A DNA stretch of 53,034 nucleotides from Symbiodinium natans (GCA_905221605.1 CAJNDS010002476.1:347626-400659), one strand, 5' to 3'. Counted from the stretch's first letter, positions 43,264 to 53,034 are shown. Translations and numbers: made by a program. The notes: generated from the letters alone by a model not told the origin.

Positions 43264-43994
43264 CACCGTTCATGGCCAGGCCGAGGCGGGCTTAGGATTT
43301 AGGGTTTAGGGTTTAGGGTTTTAGGTTTTAGGGTTTAGGGTTTAGGGTTTAGGGCTTAGGGTTTAGGGTTTAGGGTTTAGGGTTTCGGGCAGTCCTGCTA
43401 GGAAGGCAAATGTAGGCAACTTCATTGGGCCAGCTGCTTGATCTGCCGATGTTCACTGATGCTTTACATTCTTCGTGAATATCAGGTGTAGAAGTAGCCT
43501 TGTTGCGAGTCGCGACTAGGGTTTAGGGTTTAGGGTTTAGGGTTTAGGGTTTAGGGTTTAGGGTTTAGGGTTCAGGGTTTAGGGTTTAGGGTTTAGGGTT
43601 TAGGGTTGAGGGTTTAGGGTTTAGGGTTTAGGGTTTAGGGTTTAGGGTTAGGGTTTAGGGTTTGGCGGGATATACTCTCGTTGAGCCTAAAGAAGCAGCG
43701 ACCCAAAAGGAGCCTCTCGCACGGCCATATGACAAACGTTCAGTGAAGCGTTCTTTGCTCATAAGCCCCAAACCTTGAGCCTTGCAAAATGGAACACCAC
43801 AACAGACCACAACATTCAAGACAAAGGCTTGTGTTCTACTTACTACATTTCGACGCACTAGAAATCTACAGCATGGAACAGCTACAGCGTGCTGCTTCGT
43901 CATGGCCCTACAAAGCTCTACGAATAAGAGAATGCTTTGTAGTGCGAGCAGTAAAGCACAAGTCTCTGAGTTCATCGTGCAGTTGTACCCTGGC

Positions 43995-44050
43995 CTCACG
44001 ACGACGACGACGATGACGACGATGATGACGATGATGATGATGATGATAAT
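43995..44050. repeat. GACGAC/GATGAT trinucleotide repeat
   Basis: ACG units pass into ATG units, within the interval between the peroxidase stop and the next gene start (43264-44486), where I see no gene. Confidence 0.9.
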
Positions 44051-44486
44051 GCACACGGGGCTGTCTTCTGAGCAAAAGGTGATAGTAAGAGGGCAATATT
44101 CAGCTGCGCCAAATCGACCCGGAACCCACCGCATGTTCCAGCCAGCCTTTTGGCGCCAAGCAGGGGTCCGCTCGACATGAGCTTCGCGGGTTTAGTGTGG
44201 AAAATCTGTGCAAAATCCAGCCCTGGGCTCCGAGACCTTGGGTGGATAAATCAATCCCCTCAACCCTCCCTGGGCCTCCCTCTGCCGATCGCAAACCAAG
44301 GTGGTTTGATGCTTTGGATTCAAAACATGCTTCTTTTGACTAAGAATGTGCTGTGAATCAAAACACAGAAGCGCCGTACTATCTTCGGCTGGGTGCGTGC
44401 CCGGGAAGCGAGTGGCGCGGCGGGTGGGACTCTAGCATCCCAACAAAATCGCCGTCGCCTGCCACGTGCTACCTCCCTCCGCGGCT

Positions 44487-47400
44487 TCAAATCTTGACGC
44501 CGCCCGCCGGCTCCCATTTGGCGCCCAGCTCGCTCAACTTCTTGTGAGCCTGGCACCCATCAAGGCTGTGCAAAACCGTCGTCTGCCAGCTGCGCACCGC
44601 ACAAAAAGCCACACAAAAGGTAGGGAAAGTAGGGATAGGGTTTAGGGGGCTTAGGGTTTTACGTTCAACCGCATACAAACATGCGCAGCGAGGCCACTGC
44701 GTAGTCCCTGAAGAAGGCATCCTGGTCCTGCTGAATGGTCAGGCAACTGCCAGGTTTAGAAGAAAATTGTGCAAGGAACCCTAAACCCTAAACCCTAAAC
44801 CCCTAAACCCTAAACCCCTTAACCCTAAACCCCAAACCCCTAAACCCCTAAACCCCCTCAACCCTAAACCCTCCAAGCCGAAGATGCTCACAGCCTGTGC
44901 ACAGCGTTCGTCCTGGGCATACAGGTCGAAAGACTTCTTGAACTCGGGATCCTCATGGAGGGCCTCGCCGACCATTCACTTAGGGGTTAGGGGCTTATAG
45001 GGTTTAGGGTTTAGGGTTTAGGGTTTAGGGTTTAGGGTTTAGGGTTTAGGGTTTAGGGTTTAGGGCTTAGGGTCTAGGGTTTCAGTTTAGGGTCGAGGGT
45101 CCTCATGGAGAGCCTCGAAGACCATTCACAAAAATGCTCACTGGGGTTTAGGGGTTTAGGGGTTTTATAGGGTTTCGGGTCTAGGGTCTAGGGGTTTGGG
45201 TTTAGGTCTTAGGGTTTAGGGTCTGGGGGGTTAGGGTTTAGGGCTTAGGGTTTAGGGTCTAGGGTTTGCGGTTTAGGGTTTAGGGCTCTGGTGGGTTCAA
45301 GGCTTAGCAGCCTGCGAACGACGTGAAGAAGCAACTCGCAGCTCATTGCCGTCCCCAGCTTGCAGCATGGCATAGCTGCAATCAGGCATTCCACATGGGG
45401 GTGTCCGAAATTAAGTTTGCCTTCTTTGGGGGTCCCTTTTGTAAGGGGATCCTAGGATTTAGGGATCTCTATTTTGGGGGTAGACCCCCACATGCGGCGA
45501 ACTAAAACACCGAGCGACCGAGCCTGGTCTGTCGGGAACCAGAGGAGGTGGTCGTCCTCGCTTGGAGGTTCATGGCACGTATGAACCAATGATTACTGTA
45601 CGTGTCACTGCACTTATAACCATGCCTAGGGGCACTTAAGGGACTTTAAAAAGTGGGTCATAAGTACAGTTAGAATGGTTCACAACTACCATGAACCGCC
45701 AAGCGGACACTGCGCGAGGCTTCGAGTGTTGGCTGGTCGTGGGCTGATGGTCTAAGTCTAGGGCTTCAGGCAGCACGAACTCTCTAAGCCCTCAACCCTA
45801 AACCCTCAACCCTACACCCCCTTCATTATAAAGGATGCACCAGGCCTAAGCCCATCCCGCGACTCCACAAGATCAGAGGCTCAGAGAGCCGAAATAGCCC
45901 TTAGTTAAGGAATATACCTTAGGTCAAACTTGGAGGTTCATGGTACATAGCAACTAGTTATAACTCTACTTATAACCATACTTTATTACCATATTCTGGC
46001 ACTTAAGGGGCTTCTTAAGTGGGTTATACGTACAGTTCTAATTGGTTACTAAGTGCCATGAACCTCCAAGTATGGCGGTTTCCGAAATAGGGGTACCCGT
46101 TTTTTAGGAGGGTCCCTTTAAGGGACTCTATTCTATTTGGGTATCAAAGCGGCACCCCTATTTTGGGAAATACCCATGTTAGGATCCCGATTATGATTTA
46201 AGGTATGCTCCGAAATTGTATTGGGCTCTTTGGGGAATGCGTCCTTCGACTTGTAGTCCTTGAAGTAGCCTGGCAGCTTCTGGGCGTGTGCCGCGTGCCG
46301 TTGCAACCCTAAACCCTAGCCACCTTTTGGCTTCAGCTAGCCCCGCCACGTTACTTTCGACATCCTGCGACTGCCACGAGACCCAGAGCGCCCAACACCC
46401 CTCAATTGAGGAATCTACTCCCCTCCCTTATCAAGGTTTAGGGTTTAGGGTTTAGGGCTAGGGGGAATCTACCTTACGCTATATTGGGATTCCTCGTATA
46501 GTTCAAGGTGCATTCCTTAGTTAAGGGGTCTTGGGATTTTTGGAGAATCAGTTGACAACCTGTTGGCCTTGGGGCCTTTCCTACTGGTGCTTAATGGAGA
46601 GTGGAAGAGTGAAGAGAGGGCCTCTTATAAAGGAATTATGTAGGGACTACTATAGGGTTTCACTTAAGCACCAGTAAGCTTCCTGTTCGTACACTGCCAG
46701 CCCAGCCAGACGTGCAGTGTTTTGCACATTTCGGAGCTGGCTGCGAACACCTTGCTGTCATATGGGTTCCCCTACTACACCCTCAAAAACTCCCCCCAAG
46801 GTTCCGCCCATAACTAAGGTTATTTAGGGATGCTTTCGCAGCTAGTTCTCGCTGCATATGCAATGAAGCTTCGAACCAGAATTTTCACACCATGGCCTCC
46901 TAATTTGCTTAGTCCTTGCAAACCTCGCAATTGCTTTTCTTGTCACAGGGAGAGATCAGTTCTACACAATCAGCGCTATCCTCACCATTACATGACTGTC
47001 TCTTGTCACAGGCCAATGCCACCATGGAGGTTGCATATCCTCTCCCTGCAGCCCTATAGGATCGTAGAAAGGACGAGTGTAGTAGAGTGCGTTTAGCACG
47101 ACAGAACATCGGGCCAGCTTCGGGTAGGTTGAGGTTGAGGGAGGGAAAAACCCTGAACGGTGCAAGGCCTCAGGAAGAGCACACATGCACATAGCTGTTG
47201 GTTAGTAGGGAATGGGGGAATGAAGAACCCTGTTTAATCTCTTAAAGGGTATTTACAGGATATATACGGTACCTCATTCCCTCATTCCCTACTATAACCA
47301 ACAATCAGACTTGGGATTAATTACTAGGGATCATCATAGGGTATAATATAATCCCGATTGAGGACTGTGAGTATAAGGAAGAACATCCCAAAATAGGGTT

Positions 47401-50400
47401 TAGGGTTTAGGGTTTAGGGTTTAGGGCTTAGGGCTTAGGGTTTAGGGTTTAGGGTTTAGGGTTTAGGGAGTAAAGCACGGCAGGGGGTCTGTTGTCGAAA
47501 GTCAGCCAGTTCTTCGTCCAGGCCGCACCGCCCGCCATTCCTGACCCGCAGGGTGGCGCTCAGGACACGGCCGCAGGGGCGCCTTCTAGGGTTTAGGGTG
47601 TAGGGTTTAGGGTTTACGGTTTAGGGTTTAGAGTTTAGGGTTTAGAGTTTAGGGTTTAGGGTTTAGGGTTACGGTTTAGGGTTGAGGGTTTAGGGTTTAT
47701 TTCTGCCAAGATGCCAACACCAGATTTCTTGTCCTGTCTCAGAGTGGCTGCATCGCACGAACATCGAAACGAAATTATGGCTTGGTCGCTCTTGCACGTT
47801 GATTGACAACGCTTCTTCCATCTGTATACCACTATTTGCTTACGAACCCCCCGAAAAAATGAAGAACAACAATCCCTAATTATCTTGCCCTTCTCAAGAA
47901 GAGTCCTTCGCATTTTTTGGGGTGGTCCTTACGCAAATGGTAGCTTACGCATCAACAATCGTAATCCTAAACCCTAAACCCTAAACCCCAAACCCCAAAC
48001 CCAACAGAAATTTATGGGCCCATAGCCATCCTTCCGCACCACGCAGTCGGTGTTCGTGTACTTCGAGGCTCCCTGGGGAACCGATACGGTGTGCCCAAGA
48101 CTACGTGCGAGGGTTCAGGGTTTAGGGTCCAGGGTTTAGGGTTTAGGGTTTAGGGTTTCGGGCTTAGGGTTTAGGGTTTAGGGTTTAGGGCTTGGAGGTT
48201 CATGGGTCGGTGGAAGGAGGGTTGTACGCAGGGTAGTTCAACTTACAACCCCACCTGGGGCGCTTAGAACCCTACTTCTAGCTACTGGTACCCATGAGCC
48301 GCCAAGTACCACAGTTCAGACAACCCTAAACCCTAAACCCTAAACCCTAAACCCTAAACCCTAACCCTCAACCCTAAACCCTAAACCCTAAACCCTAAAC
48401 CCTAAACCCTAAACCCTAAACCCAAGCTATGAGGGCCCGACCGCGTTGCTGTAGCCGAAGGGGCAAGTACCGCTGCGCTCCTCACAGCGCATGGCCCAGA
48501 TGGGTAGTTGAAATCAAGCGAAGGCAGTGCGGCAAGGCCCCGTTTTTGAACTAAAGCTTTGCTCTGAAAATGAATTAACCTTACCCTAAAACCTAAACCC
48601 TAAACCCTGAACCCTAAACCCTAAACCCTAAACCCTAAACCCTAAACCCTAAACCCTAAACCCTAACCTTTGAGCTCAGCTCCCTCAGTTCCTTGAAGGC
48701 TCGGCCAATCGTGTGCGCTCCCGAGAGCGCCACGATCTGCTGGTCTGTGAAGCCTGGGTTTAGGGTTTAGGGTTTAGGGTTTAGGGTTTAGGGTTTAGGG
48801 GTTAGGGGTTAGGGTTTAGGGTTTAGGGGTGAGGGTTTAGGGTTTAGGGTATAGAGCTTAGGGCTTAGGGCTTAGGGCTTAGGGTTTAGGGTTTAGAGCT
48901 GGGGTGTAGGGCTTAGGGTTTAGGATGTAGGGTTTAGGGTTTAGGGTATAGGGGTTTAGGGTTTAGGGTTTAGGGTTTGGGGTTTGGGGTTTGGGGTTGA
49001 GGGTTTAAGCCGAAGGGCCCAATACCCCTTTAAAACGGACTACTACCTTGCAGCAGCATGGGGACCCAATCATGGTTTTAAGGTATATTTGTTGATCGAG
49101 GTGTATTGGACTCTTTGAGTACTCTGCTCGGCTCTACAGATGCTACAGGTCCAAAGCACAGCGAGATATGGGGGGGTCTCCGAAATTGTGGGTATTCCTT
49201 ACTAGAAGGGAACCCTACTCTCTGGGGGGACAGCGCTCTATACTCGTAGGGTCCCCTTACTTTCGCAAGCTCCCATATCCAACCCTAAACCCTCAAACCT
49301 AACCCCTAAACGGATAAACCCTAAACCCTAAACCCTAAACCCTAAACCCTAAATCCTCTCCGAGGTCGCGGCCCATCTTCTTCCCGAAGACATTCCGCAA
49401 ATGCGTCGCGGGCGATGTCGCCTGGAAGTGCCCCCACGGGAATGTAGAACGCCCTTACTTGAAGGTTCATGGTACTTACTAACCAATTATAACTCTACCT
49501 ATAACCCTACTTACAATACCCCTAAAGGGCCTTATAGGGGTTATCCCAATTATAAGTAGGGTTATAAGCCCAGTAATAATTGGTTAGTAAGTACCATGAA
49601 CCTTCAAGTAGAACCCTCTGAAAGATTATTCCCAAGTCATGAGCATGGAACGCTCCCTAGCATGGCCCTTAATTCGAACCCCCTGAAAGAGTAATCCTAA
49701 TAATGAACAATCCCTAAGATGGCCCTTATAGAGAACGCTCTGAAAGATTATTCCTAAGTAATGATCATCTTAGAGCCAACTTAAAATTAAAAAAAAAACG
49801 CTGTGTAACAAATATTTCACTTCGAACATCCCCACCTTGCTCCTCGTTAAACGGAAAGAGCACGAATAAGATGTTCAAACAAACACACATTGATTCAGAT
49901 ACGCTTTCTTAGTTTTTGCTTGCAATTGGGGTTGGGCACTCCAGGGAGACTCTGGCACTCCAAAAAAACTCTGGGCTTTGGCAGCCCAGGAGACTCTCTG
50001 GGTTGGGCACTCCAGGGATTGGGCGCTCCAGGGAGTCTCTGGGGTTGGGCACTCCAGGCAGTCTCTAGGAGTAGACCGGGCGAGGAGAAGAGTTCCGGGC
50101 GAGGAGAAGAGTTGAGTTTAAAATCTAGCAACCCCACACCAACACCAAAGGTGGGGAACAAATCTCTTAGGGGGCCTACCTAGCTCCAGCAGTGCGTCAG
50201 GACTGACTCACCTGAACCCTAAACACTTCTCACCCTAAACATCCTAAACCCTTTTGACCCTAAGACCCTAACCCCTTTAAACCCTAAACCCGCACAATGC
50301 TGAACCCTTAATCCCAACCCCTCTTAACCCTAAACCTGCTTTAACCCGAAACCCCAAACCCTTCCAACCCTAAACCCTAAGACCTCAACCCCAACCCCTT

Positions 50401-52764
50401 TTCAAGCCTAAAACCCTCAACCCTTTTAACCCTAAACCCCAAACCCCAAACCCCAAACCCCAAACCCTAAACCCTAAACCCTAAACCCTAAACCCTAAAC
50501 CCCAAACCCTCAACCCTAGACCCTAGCACCCTACGATGCTCTCAATGACCCGGTCTTGGCATCCGGGCCCCGCATCCGAAGGGCGGCTTGGCATCCGGAA
50601 GGCCGGCGTTCCCGCCGAAGCCCTGGGCAAGACGAACTCTTTTTTGGGAGTCTAGGGTTTAGGGTTTAGGGTTTAGGGTTTAGGGTTTAGGGTTTAGGGT
50701 TTAGGGTTTAGGGTTTAGGGTTTAGGGTTTAGGGTTTAGGGTTTAGGGCAGCTTCGGGCATACTTAGGCATACTTAAGCAGGCGGGATGACGCCAATCCC
50801 CTCCCCCTTGATATTACAAACCACCCCCACCCCTACCCTAACTACGGGTTTAGGGTTTGGGGGTTAGGGTTTAGGCCTTATGGCTTGGGGTTTAGAGCTA
50901 GCCCTTCGTATAACATACTTCCATTTTGGGGGGATTTCACATTAGCGGAGTATAGGTATATGTTATAGTATAAATGTGATTTTGGGGGGCAGGGGGTGGA
51001 GATTATGGGAGGGTTGAATATCAGGGGGGAGGAACTATCATGACAAGCAGTGACAAGCAGCTGCCTCCCGCGACGCCGACTTGACGCAATCCGAGTTGGA
51101 CTCCACCGCCACACGGCCGTACCTCACCGGCAAGCTGGATTGATAGAGAGTAGCAGCACCAAGGGTCGCCTGTGGAACAAGCCCGTGTCCATGTATTGCA
51201 TGCAACTCCCCGTACATGGAACATGCGTTCCCTACACGGACAATGCATTCGAGCTAGGTCAGAGGCACTGGGTGCCGTGCGCGGCAACATCCCACGACTC
51301 ATCAACAATCGCTGCGTTTTGTGTTGCGAAGGGCTCGAATGTCTCACGGACACCCCCCCTCCCCCCCCTCCCCACGGCCCCAAGAAAATGGCAGCCTTCT
51401 GCCTTGAGAAACAAGAACAAACATGCCCTCCTCTGTGAATACCCGCAAGGATTGCGCTGAAACACTGACCCGCAAAGTCTGCTGTCCACCTTCCATAGGG
51501 TTTAGGGGTTTAAGGTTTAGGGTTTAGGGTTTCGGGTTTAGGGTTTAGGGTTTAGGGTTTGGGGTTTAGGGTTTAGGGTTTAGGGTTTAGGGTTTAGGGT
51601 TTAGGGTTTAGGGTTTAGGGTTTAGGGTTTAGGGTTTAGGGTTTACACACGAGCACACGCAAAAGCTACGGCTCACTTCATGTCGATCTTCGGGCCGCCA
51701 GCGCATTCAATGGCGACAGCAGACCTACAGGTGGCTGGAAGGGATTTGGGGTTTAGGGTTTAGGGTTTAGGGTTTAGGGCTTAGAGTTTAGGGTTTAGGG
51801 TTTTGGGTTTAGGGGTTAGGGGTTCGGGTTTAGGGTTGAGGGTTAAGGGTTCAGGGTTTAGGGTTTAGGGCCATGTTTCTTGCTGCGCCTGCCTGATCCA
51901 ATGCCAGCCAAGACCCCCTGTCTCCCGGCCCACTTGCAGCAAGTATCAGCAAGTACGATCAGCGACCCAAACAGACCTAAAACTGTGAAGTTTTGAGCCC
52001 TACACCCCACACCCTAAATCCTGAACCCTACATCCTAAACCGGTCTGACATTCCCCCTGAAACATGCTGATACTTGCCAGTGCATCCTCATACTCCGGCA
52101 CAGCTACAAGCTCAACGGAACCTAAACCCCAAACCCGAAGCCCTAAACTCTAAGCCCCAAACTCTAAGCCCTAAACTCTAAACCCTAAACCCTACAGGGT
52201 TCGCAAGAAGAAGCAAACTTGAGGTCGCGACGCCATCTGGATGATGTCAGCCCACGAAACCTCGTAAGCTTGGGTACTCTGTTGAATCTTAGGTTTAGCT
52301 GAGGTTTAGGGCCTTTAGGGTTTATATAGGGTTCCGGGCTCAAGGGTCGCCAGGTCCGACAATGTCGTTTACACCCCTTACATACCCGATAAGTCAAACC
52401 CAACACCCATACTTCAGAACCCTAAACCCTAAACCCTTGAAAGAAGGTAAGGGACCATGTTAGGGGATCATGTAACTTCCCTAAACCCGAGACGCTAAAC
52501 CCTATAAATCATCTAAACCCTATAAACCCTATAAACCCTATAAACCCTATACTATAAACCCTATCAACCCTATAAACCCTATAAACCCCAAAAGACCTTG
52601 TAAACCCTTTAAACTTACCGTAGAAACAGATGCCAGAAGCCCTAAACCCTAAACCCACAACCCTAAACCCTAAACCCTCAACCCTACACCCTGAACCCAA
52701 CTAGCCGCCAGTTGCTGCTTCCCAGGGGCCGCGTCATACTTGGCCTTGATAGGCTCAAGGAATC
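44487..52764 (-). CDS. Class I heme peroxidase (ascorbate peroxidase-like), split into about 15 small exons; 5' end not found
   Basis: Likely reduces H2O2 with ascorbate or cytochrome c as donor. Proposed exons on the minus strand, 5' to 3': about 52724-52764, 52229-52260, 51677-51724, 51077-51122, 50569-50622, 49373-49421, 48692-48753, 48442-48480, 48021-48072, 47490-47540, 46244-46269, 45524-45556, 44913-44963, 44695-44727, 44487-44549. From 52260 to the stop they total 639 nt, 212 codons plus stop, in one frame. Recognisable blocks in family order: FLEPIKAKY, VSWADIIQMAS, AIECAGGPKI, KYGRV, GLPDAKPPFG, ATHLRNVFGKKMG, the proximal-heme signature IVALSGAHTIGRAFKERSG (proximal His in GAHT), WTKNWLTFDNSYFK with the conserved Trp, LLWFPTDQALHEDPEFK, and C-terminus AHKKLSELGAKWEP. 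The distal-His exon is not seen and may lie beyond 53034. Donors are GT, GC or GA; the 48021/47540 junction and the first junction are uncertain. Introns are filled with TTTAGGG blocks and inverted-repeat elements. Confidence 0.85.
44778..44875. repeat. Telomeric block in peroxidase intron
   Basis: CCCTAAA array with extra C variants, inside the GA-AG intron between exons ending YAQ and starting DQDAFF. Confidence 0.85.
44980..45096. repeat. Telomeric block with a 33-bp flanking duplication inside the peroxidase gene
   Basis: Degenerate TTTAGGG array between two copies of a 33-bp segment, 44947-44979 and 45097-45129, that differ at 4 positions. The segment encodes the EALHEDP region of the peroxidase. 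Either copy can serve as exon: GA-AG splicing between the copies, or one long intron from 45523 to 44964, both give TDQALHEDPEF. Confidence 0.8.
45145..45290. repeat. Degenerate telomeric block in peroxidase intron
   Basis: TTTAGGG units with many substitutions (TCTAGGG, TTTAGGTC, TTTGCGG). Shares the intron with the 33-bp duplicated block and a family E element. Confidence 0.8.
45400..45497. mobile_element. Family E inverted-repeat element
   Basis: CATGGGGGTGTCCGAAATTA ... TTTTGGGGGTAGACCCCCACATG. Other likely copies: 46078-46180, 49170-49280, 7190-7276, 20795-20970. Confidence 0.65.
45561..45703. mobile_element. Family A element at a peroxidase splice acceptor
   Basis: Arms CTTGGAGGTTCATGGC / CCATGAACCGCCAAG. 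Its outer end plus GCGAG forms the AG acceptor directly before exon 45524-45556. Confidence 0.75.
45890..46232. mobile_element. Nested inverted-repeat elements: A and E inside D
   Basis: Outer family D halves at about 45890-45925 (TTAGTTAAGGAATATACCTT) and 46190-46232 (TTATGATTTAAGGTATGCTC). Between them a complete family A element (45929-46070) and a family E element (46078-46180). All lie in the intron whose GACG duplication flanks exons 46244-46269 and 45524-45556. Confidence 0.72.
46390..46545. mobile_element. Family D element with a telomeric block inside
   Basis: Arms CACCCCTCAATTGAGGAATC and GCATTCCTTAGTTAAGGGG; TTTAGGG repeats at 46436-46458. Another family D copy is at 49018-49125. 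Confidence 0.65.
47203..47300. mobile_element. Family F inverted-repeat element
   Basis: GTTAGTAGGGAATGGGGGAA ... TTCCCTCATTCCCTACTATAACC. Lies within a long peroxidase intron. Confidence 0.75.
47397..49352. repeat. Group of telomeric blocks between peroxidase exons
   Basis: Blocks at 47397-47470 (G-strand on plus), 47588-47698 (G), 47968-48003 (C), 48114-48192 (G), 48324-48424 (C), 48583-48667 (C), 48755-49010 (G, degenerate), 49281-49352 (C). Both orientations occur within introns of the same gene. The sequence 47701-47930 is AT-richer and looks intronic. Confidence 0.85.
48191..48307. mobile_element. Family B element abutting a telomeric block
   Basis: CTTGGAGGTTCATGGGTCGG ... GGTACCCATGAGCCGCCAAG, directly after TTTAGGG repeats, inside a peroxidase intron. 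A lone arm CTACCCATGAACCTCTAG is at 29578-29595. Confidence 0.72.
49458..49608. mobile_element. Family A inverted-repeat element
   Basis: Arms CTTGAAGGTTCATGGTACTT / AAGTACCATGAACCTTCAAG; both arms share the A at position 5, so the element was perfect after a compensating change or copied from a variant. Lies upstream of exon 49373-49421. Confidence 0.82.
49617..50180. repeat. Two short tandem families upstream of a peroxidase exon
   Basis: 49617-49790 has three diverged units with CTGAAAGATTATTCC and CCTAGCATGGCCCTTA. 49925-50065 has repeated GTTGGGCACTCCAGGGAG units. Both look intronic. Confidence 0.6.
50217..52197. repeat. Group of telomeric blocks between 5' peroxidase exons
   Basis: Blocks at 50217-50530 (C, strongly diverged at its left end), 50652-50749 (G, nearly perfect), 50848-50895 (G), 51497-51645 (G), 51747-51870 (G), 52000-52045 and 52119-52197 (C, diverged). 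The unique pieces between them hold peroxidase exons at 50569-50622, 51077-51122 and 51677-51724. Confidence 0.85.
52375..52490. mobile_element. Family J element interrupted by two telomere units
   Basis: Compare 3160-3230, CTTCAGAACACTTTAGAGAAGG, with CTTCAGAAC at 52412-52420, then CCTAAACCCTAAACCC, then TTGAAAGAAGGTAAGGGACC. The intact copy shows where the telomere units went in. A partial copy is at 22388-22432. Confidence 0.65.
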
Positions 52765-52781
52765 CTGGGAAGCAGCGGGAC

Positions 52782-53034
52782 AGGGTTTAGGGTTTAGGGT
52801 TTAGGGTTGACGGTTTAGGGTTTAGGGTTTAGGGTTTAGGGTTAGGGTTTAGGGTCTAGGGTCTAGGGTTTAGGGTTTAGGGTTTAGGGTTAGGGTTTAA
52901 GGTTTAGGGTTTAGGGTTTAGGGTTTAGGGTTTAGGGTTTAGGGTTTAGGGTTTAGGGTTTAGGGTTTAGGTTTTAGGGTTTAGGGTTTAGGGTTTAGGG
53001 TTTAGGGTTTAGGGTTTAGGGTTTAGGGTTTAGG
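52782..53034 (+). repeat. Long TTTAGGG array at the window end
   Basis: About 250 bp of TTTAGGG with few variants, reaching the last base in the orientation expected of a right-hand chromosome end. Blocks of the same kind occur internally, so it may be another internal block cut by the window edge. Confidence 0.9.

Larger units (their letters stand above)
40390..43662. repeat. Telomeric blocks, 40-44 kb
   Basis: Blocks at 40390-40480 (G, grading into G-rich TTTAGGGGGG to 40630), 40908-40966 (C, inside a family B element), 41140-41207 (G), 41362-41405 (C), 41711-41778 (G), 43112-43146 (C), 43291-43387 (G), 43518-43662 (G). Those between 40.9 and 43.2 kb fall in introns of the ExoX-C/DUF5710 gene. 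Confidence 0.85.

Noticed and set aside
43768-43790. CTTGAGCC...AAAATGG, resembling an antisense dinoflagellate spliced-leader relic
   Set aside because: It has four extra bases in the middle and lacks the rest of the leader; too short to support.
1-53034. CRISPR-like alternation of repeats and unique spacers
   Set aside because: The repeat is a 7-bp telomere unit in both orientations, spacers vary from 50 to over 1000 bp and code for eukaryotic proteins.
1-53034. Whole pattern as assembly chimera of telomere-capped fragments
   Set aside because: Joined exons keep frame and protein order across many blocks, and several blocks have target duplications. Misjoins would not do this. Single sites such as 9440 could still be artefacts.

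Overview
The window looks like nuclear DNA of a dinoflagellate (Symbiodiniaceae-like). The evidence is TTTAGGG telomere-type repeat blocks scattered over the whole 53 kb, introns that begin GT, GC or GA and end AG, many short inverted-repeat elements that behave as introner elements, and a long run of genes on one strand. No organellar, bacterial, rRNA, tRNA or CRISPR signal was seen. All gene models were made by reading the sequence by eye; none has transcript support.

The main result is that the telomere-like blocks are not just intergenic filler. Joining the pieces of coding sequence between them rebuilds conserved proteins in frame. The clearest case is a class I heme peroxidase (ascorbate peroxidase-like) whose small exons run down the minus strand from about 52.76 to 44.49 kb. 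Its introns consist of TTTAGGG blocks and inverted-repeat elements. Other minus-strand models follow: an exonuclease-X-C/DUF5710-like protein (43263-40624, complete, 9 exons, 336 aa), an unknown protein (39661-38321), another unknown protein (37516-36661), an uninterrupted Dicer/RIG-I-type helicase (33101-30285), a mannosyltransferase-like protein (about 26088-22816) and a small SAM methyltransferase (22210-21286, 173 aa). Four telomeric blocks are flanked by exact or near-exact direct repeats of 9, 11-12, 14 and 33 bp, as expected of insertions, and their removal by GA-AG splicing restores frame.

A second layer is a set of inverted-repeat elements (families A-L here). Many begin CT, end AG and are preceded by a 4-bp target duplication GNNN. 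The intron is then duplication plus element, so the duplicated GN is the donor and the element's final AG the acceptor. This gives a simple origin for GT, GC and GA donors. Of 37 inferred introns in six genes I count 12 GT, 12 GC, 12 GA and 1 unclear. Telomeric blocks also sit inside several of these elements.

Layout: 1-20 kb is a patchwork of telomeric blocks, inverted-repeat elements and short coding-looking fragments (PH-domain-like pieces near 3.3-4.0 kb, a plus-strand three-exon model at 14.4-14.8 kb, a hypothetical exon at 18.45-19.02 kb). 19-20.6 kb is AT-rich with few repeats. 21-26 kb holds methyltransferase and glycosyltransferase genes. 26-30 kb is mostly repeats. 30-33 kb is the helicase. 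34-53 kb holds the remaining genes. The last 250 bp is a nearly pure TTTAGGG array.
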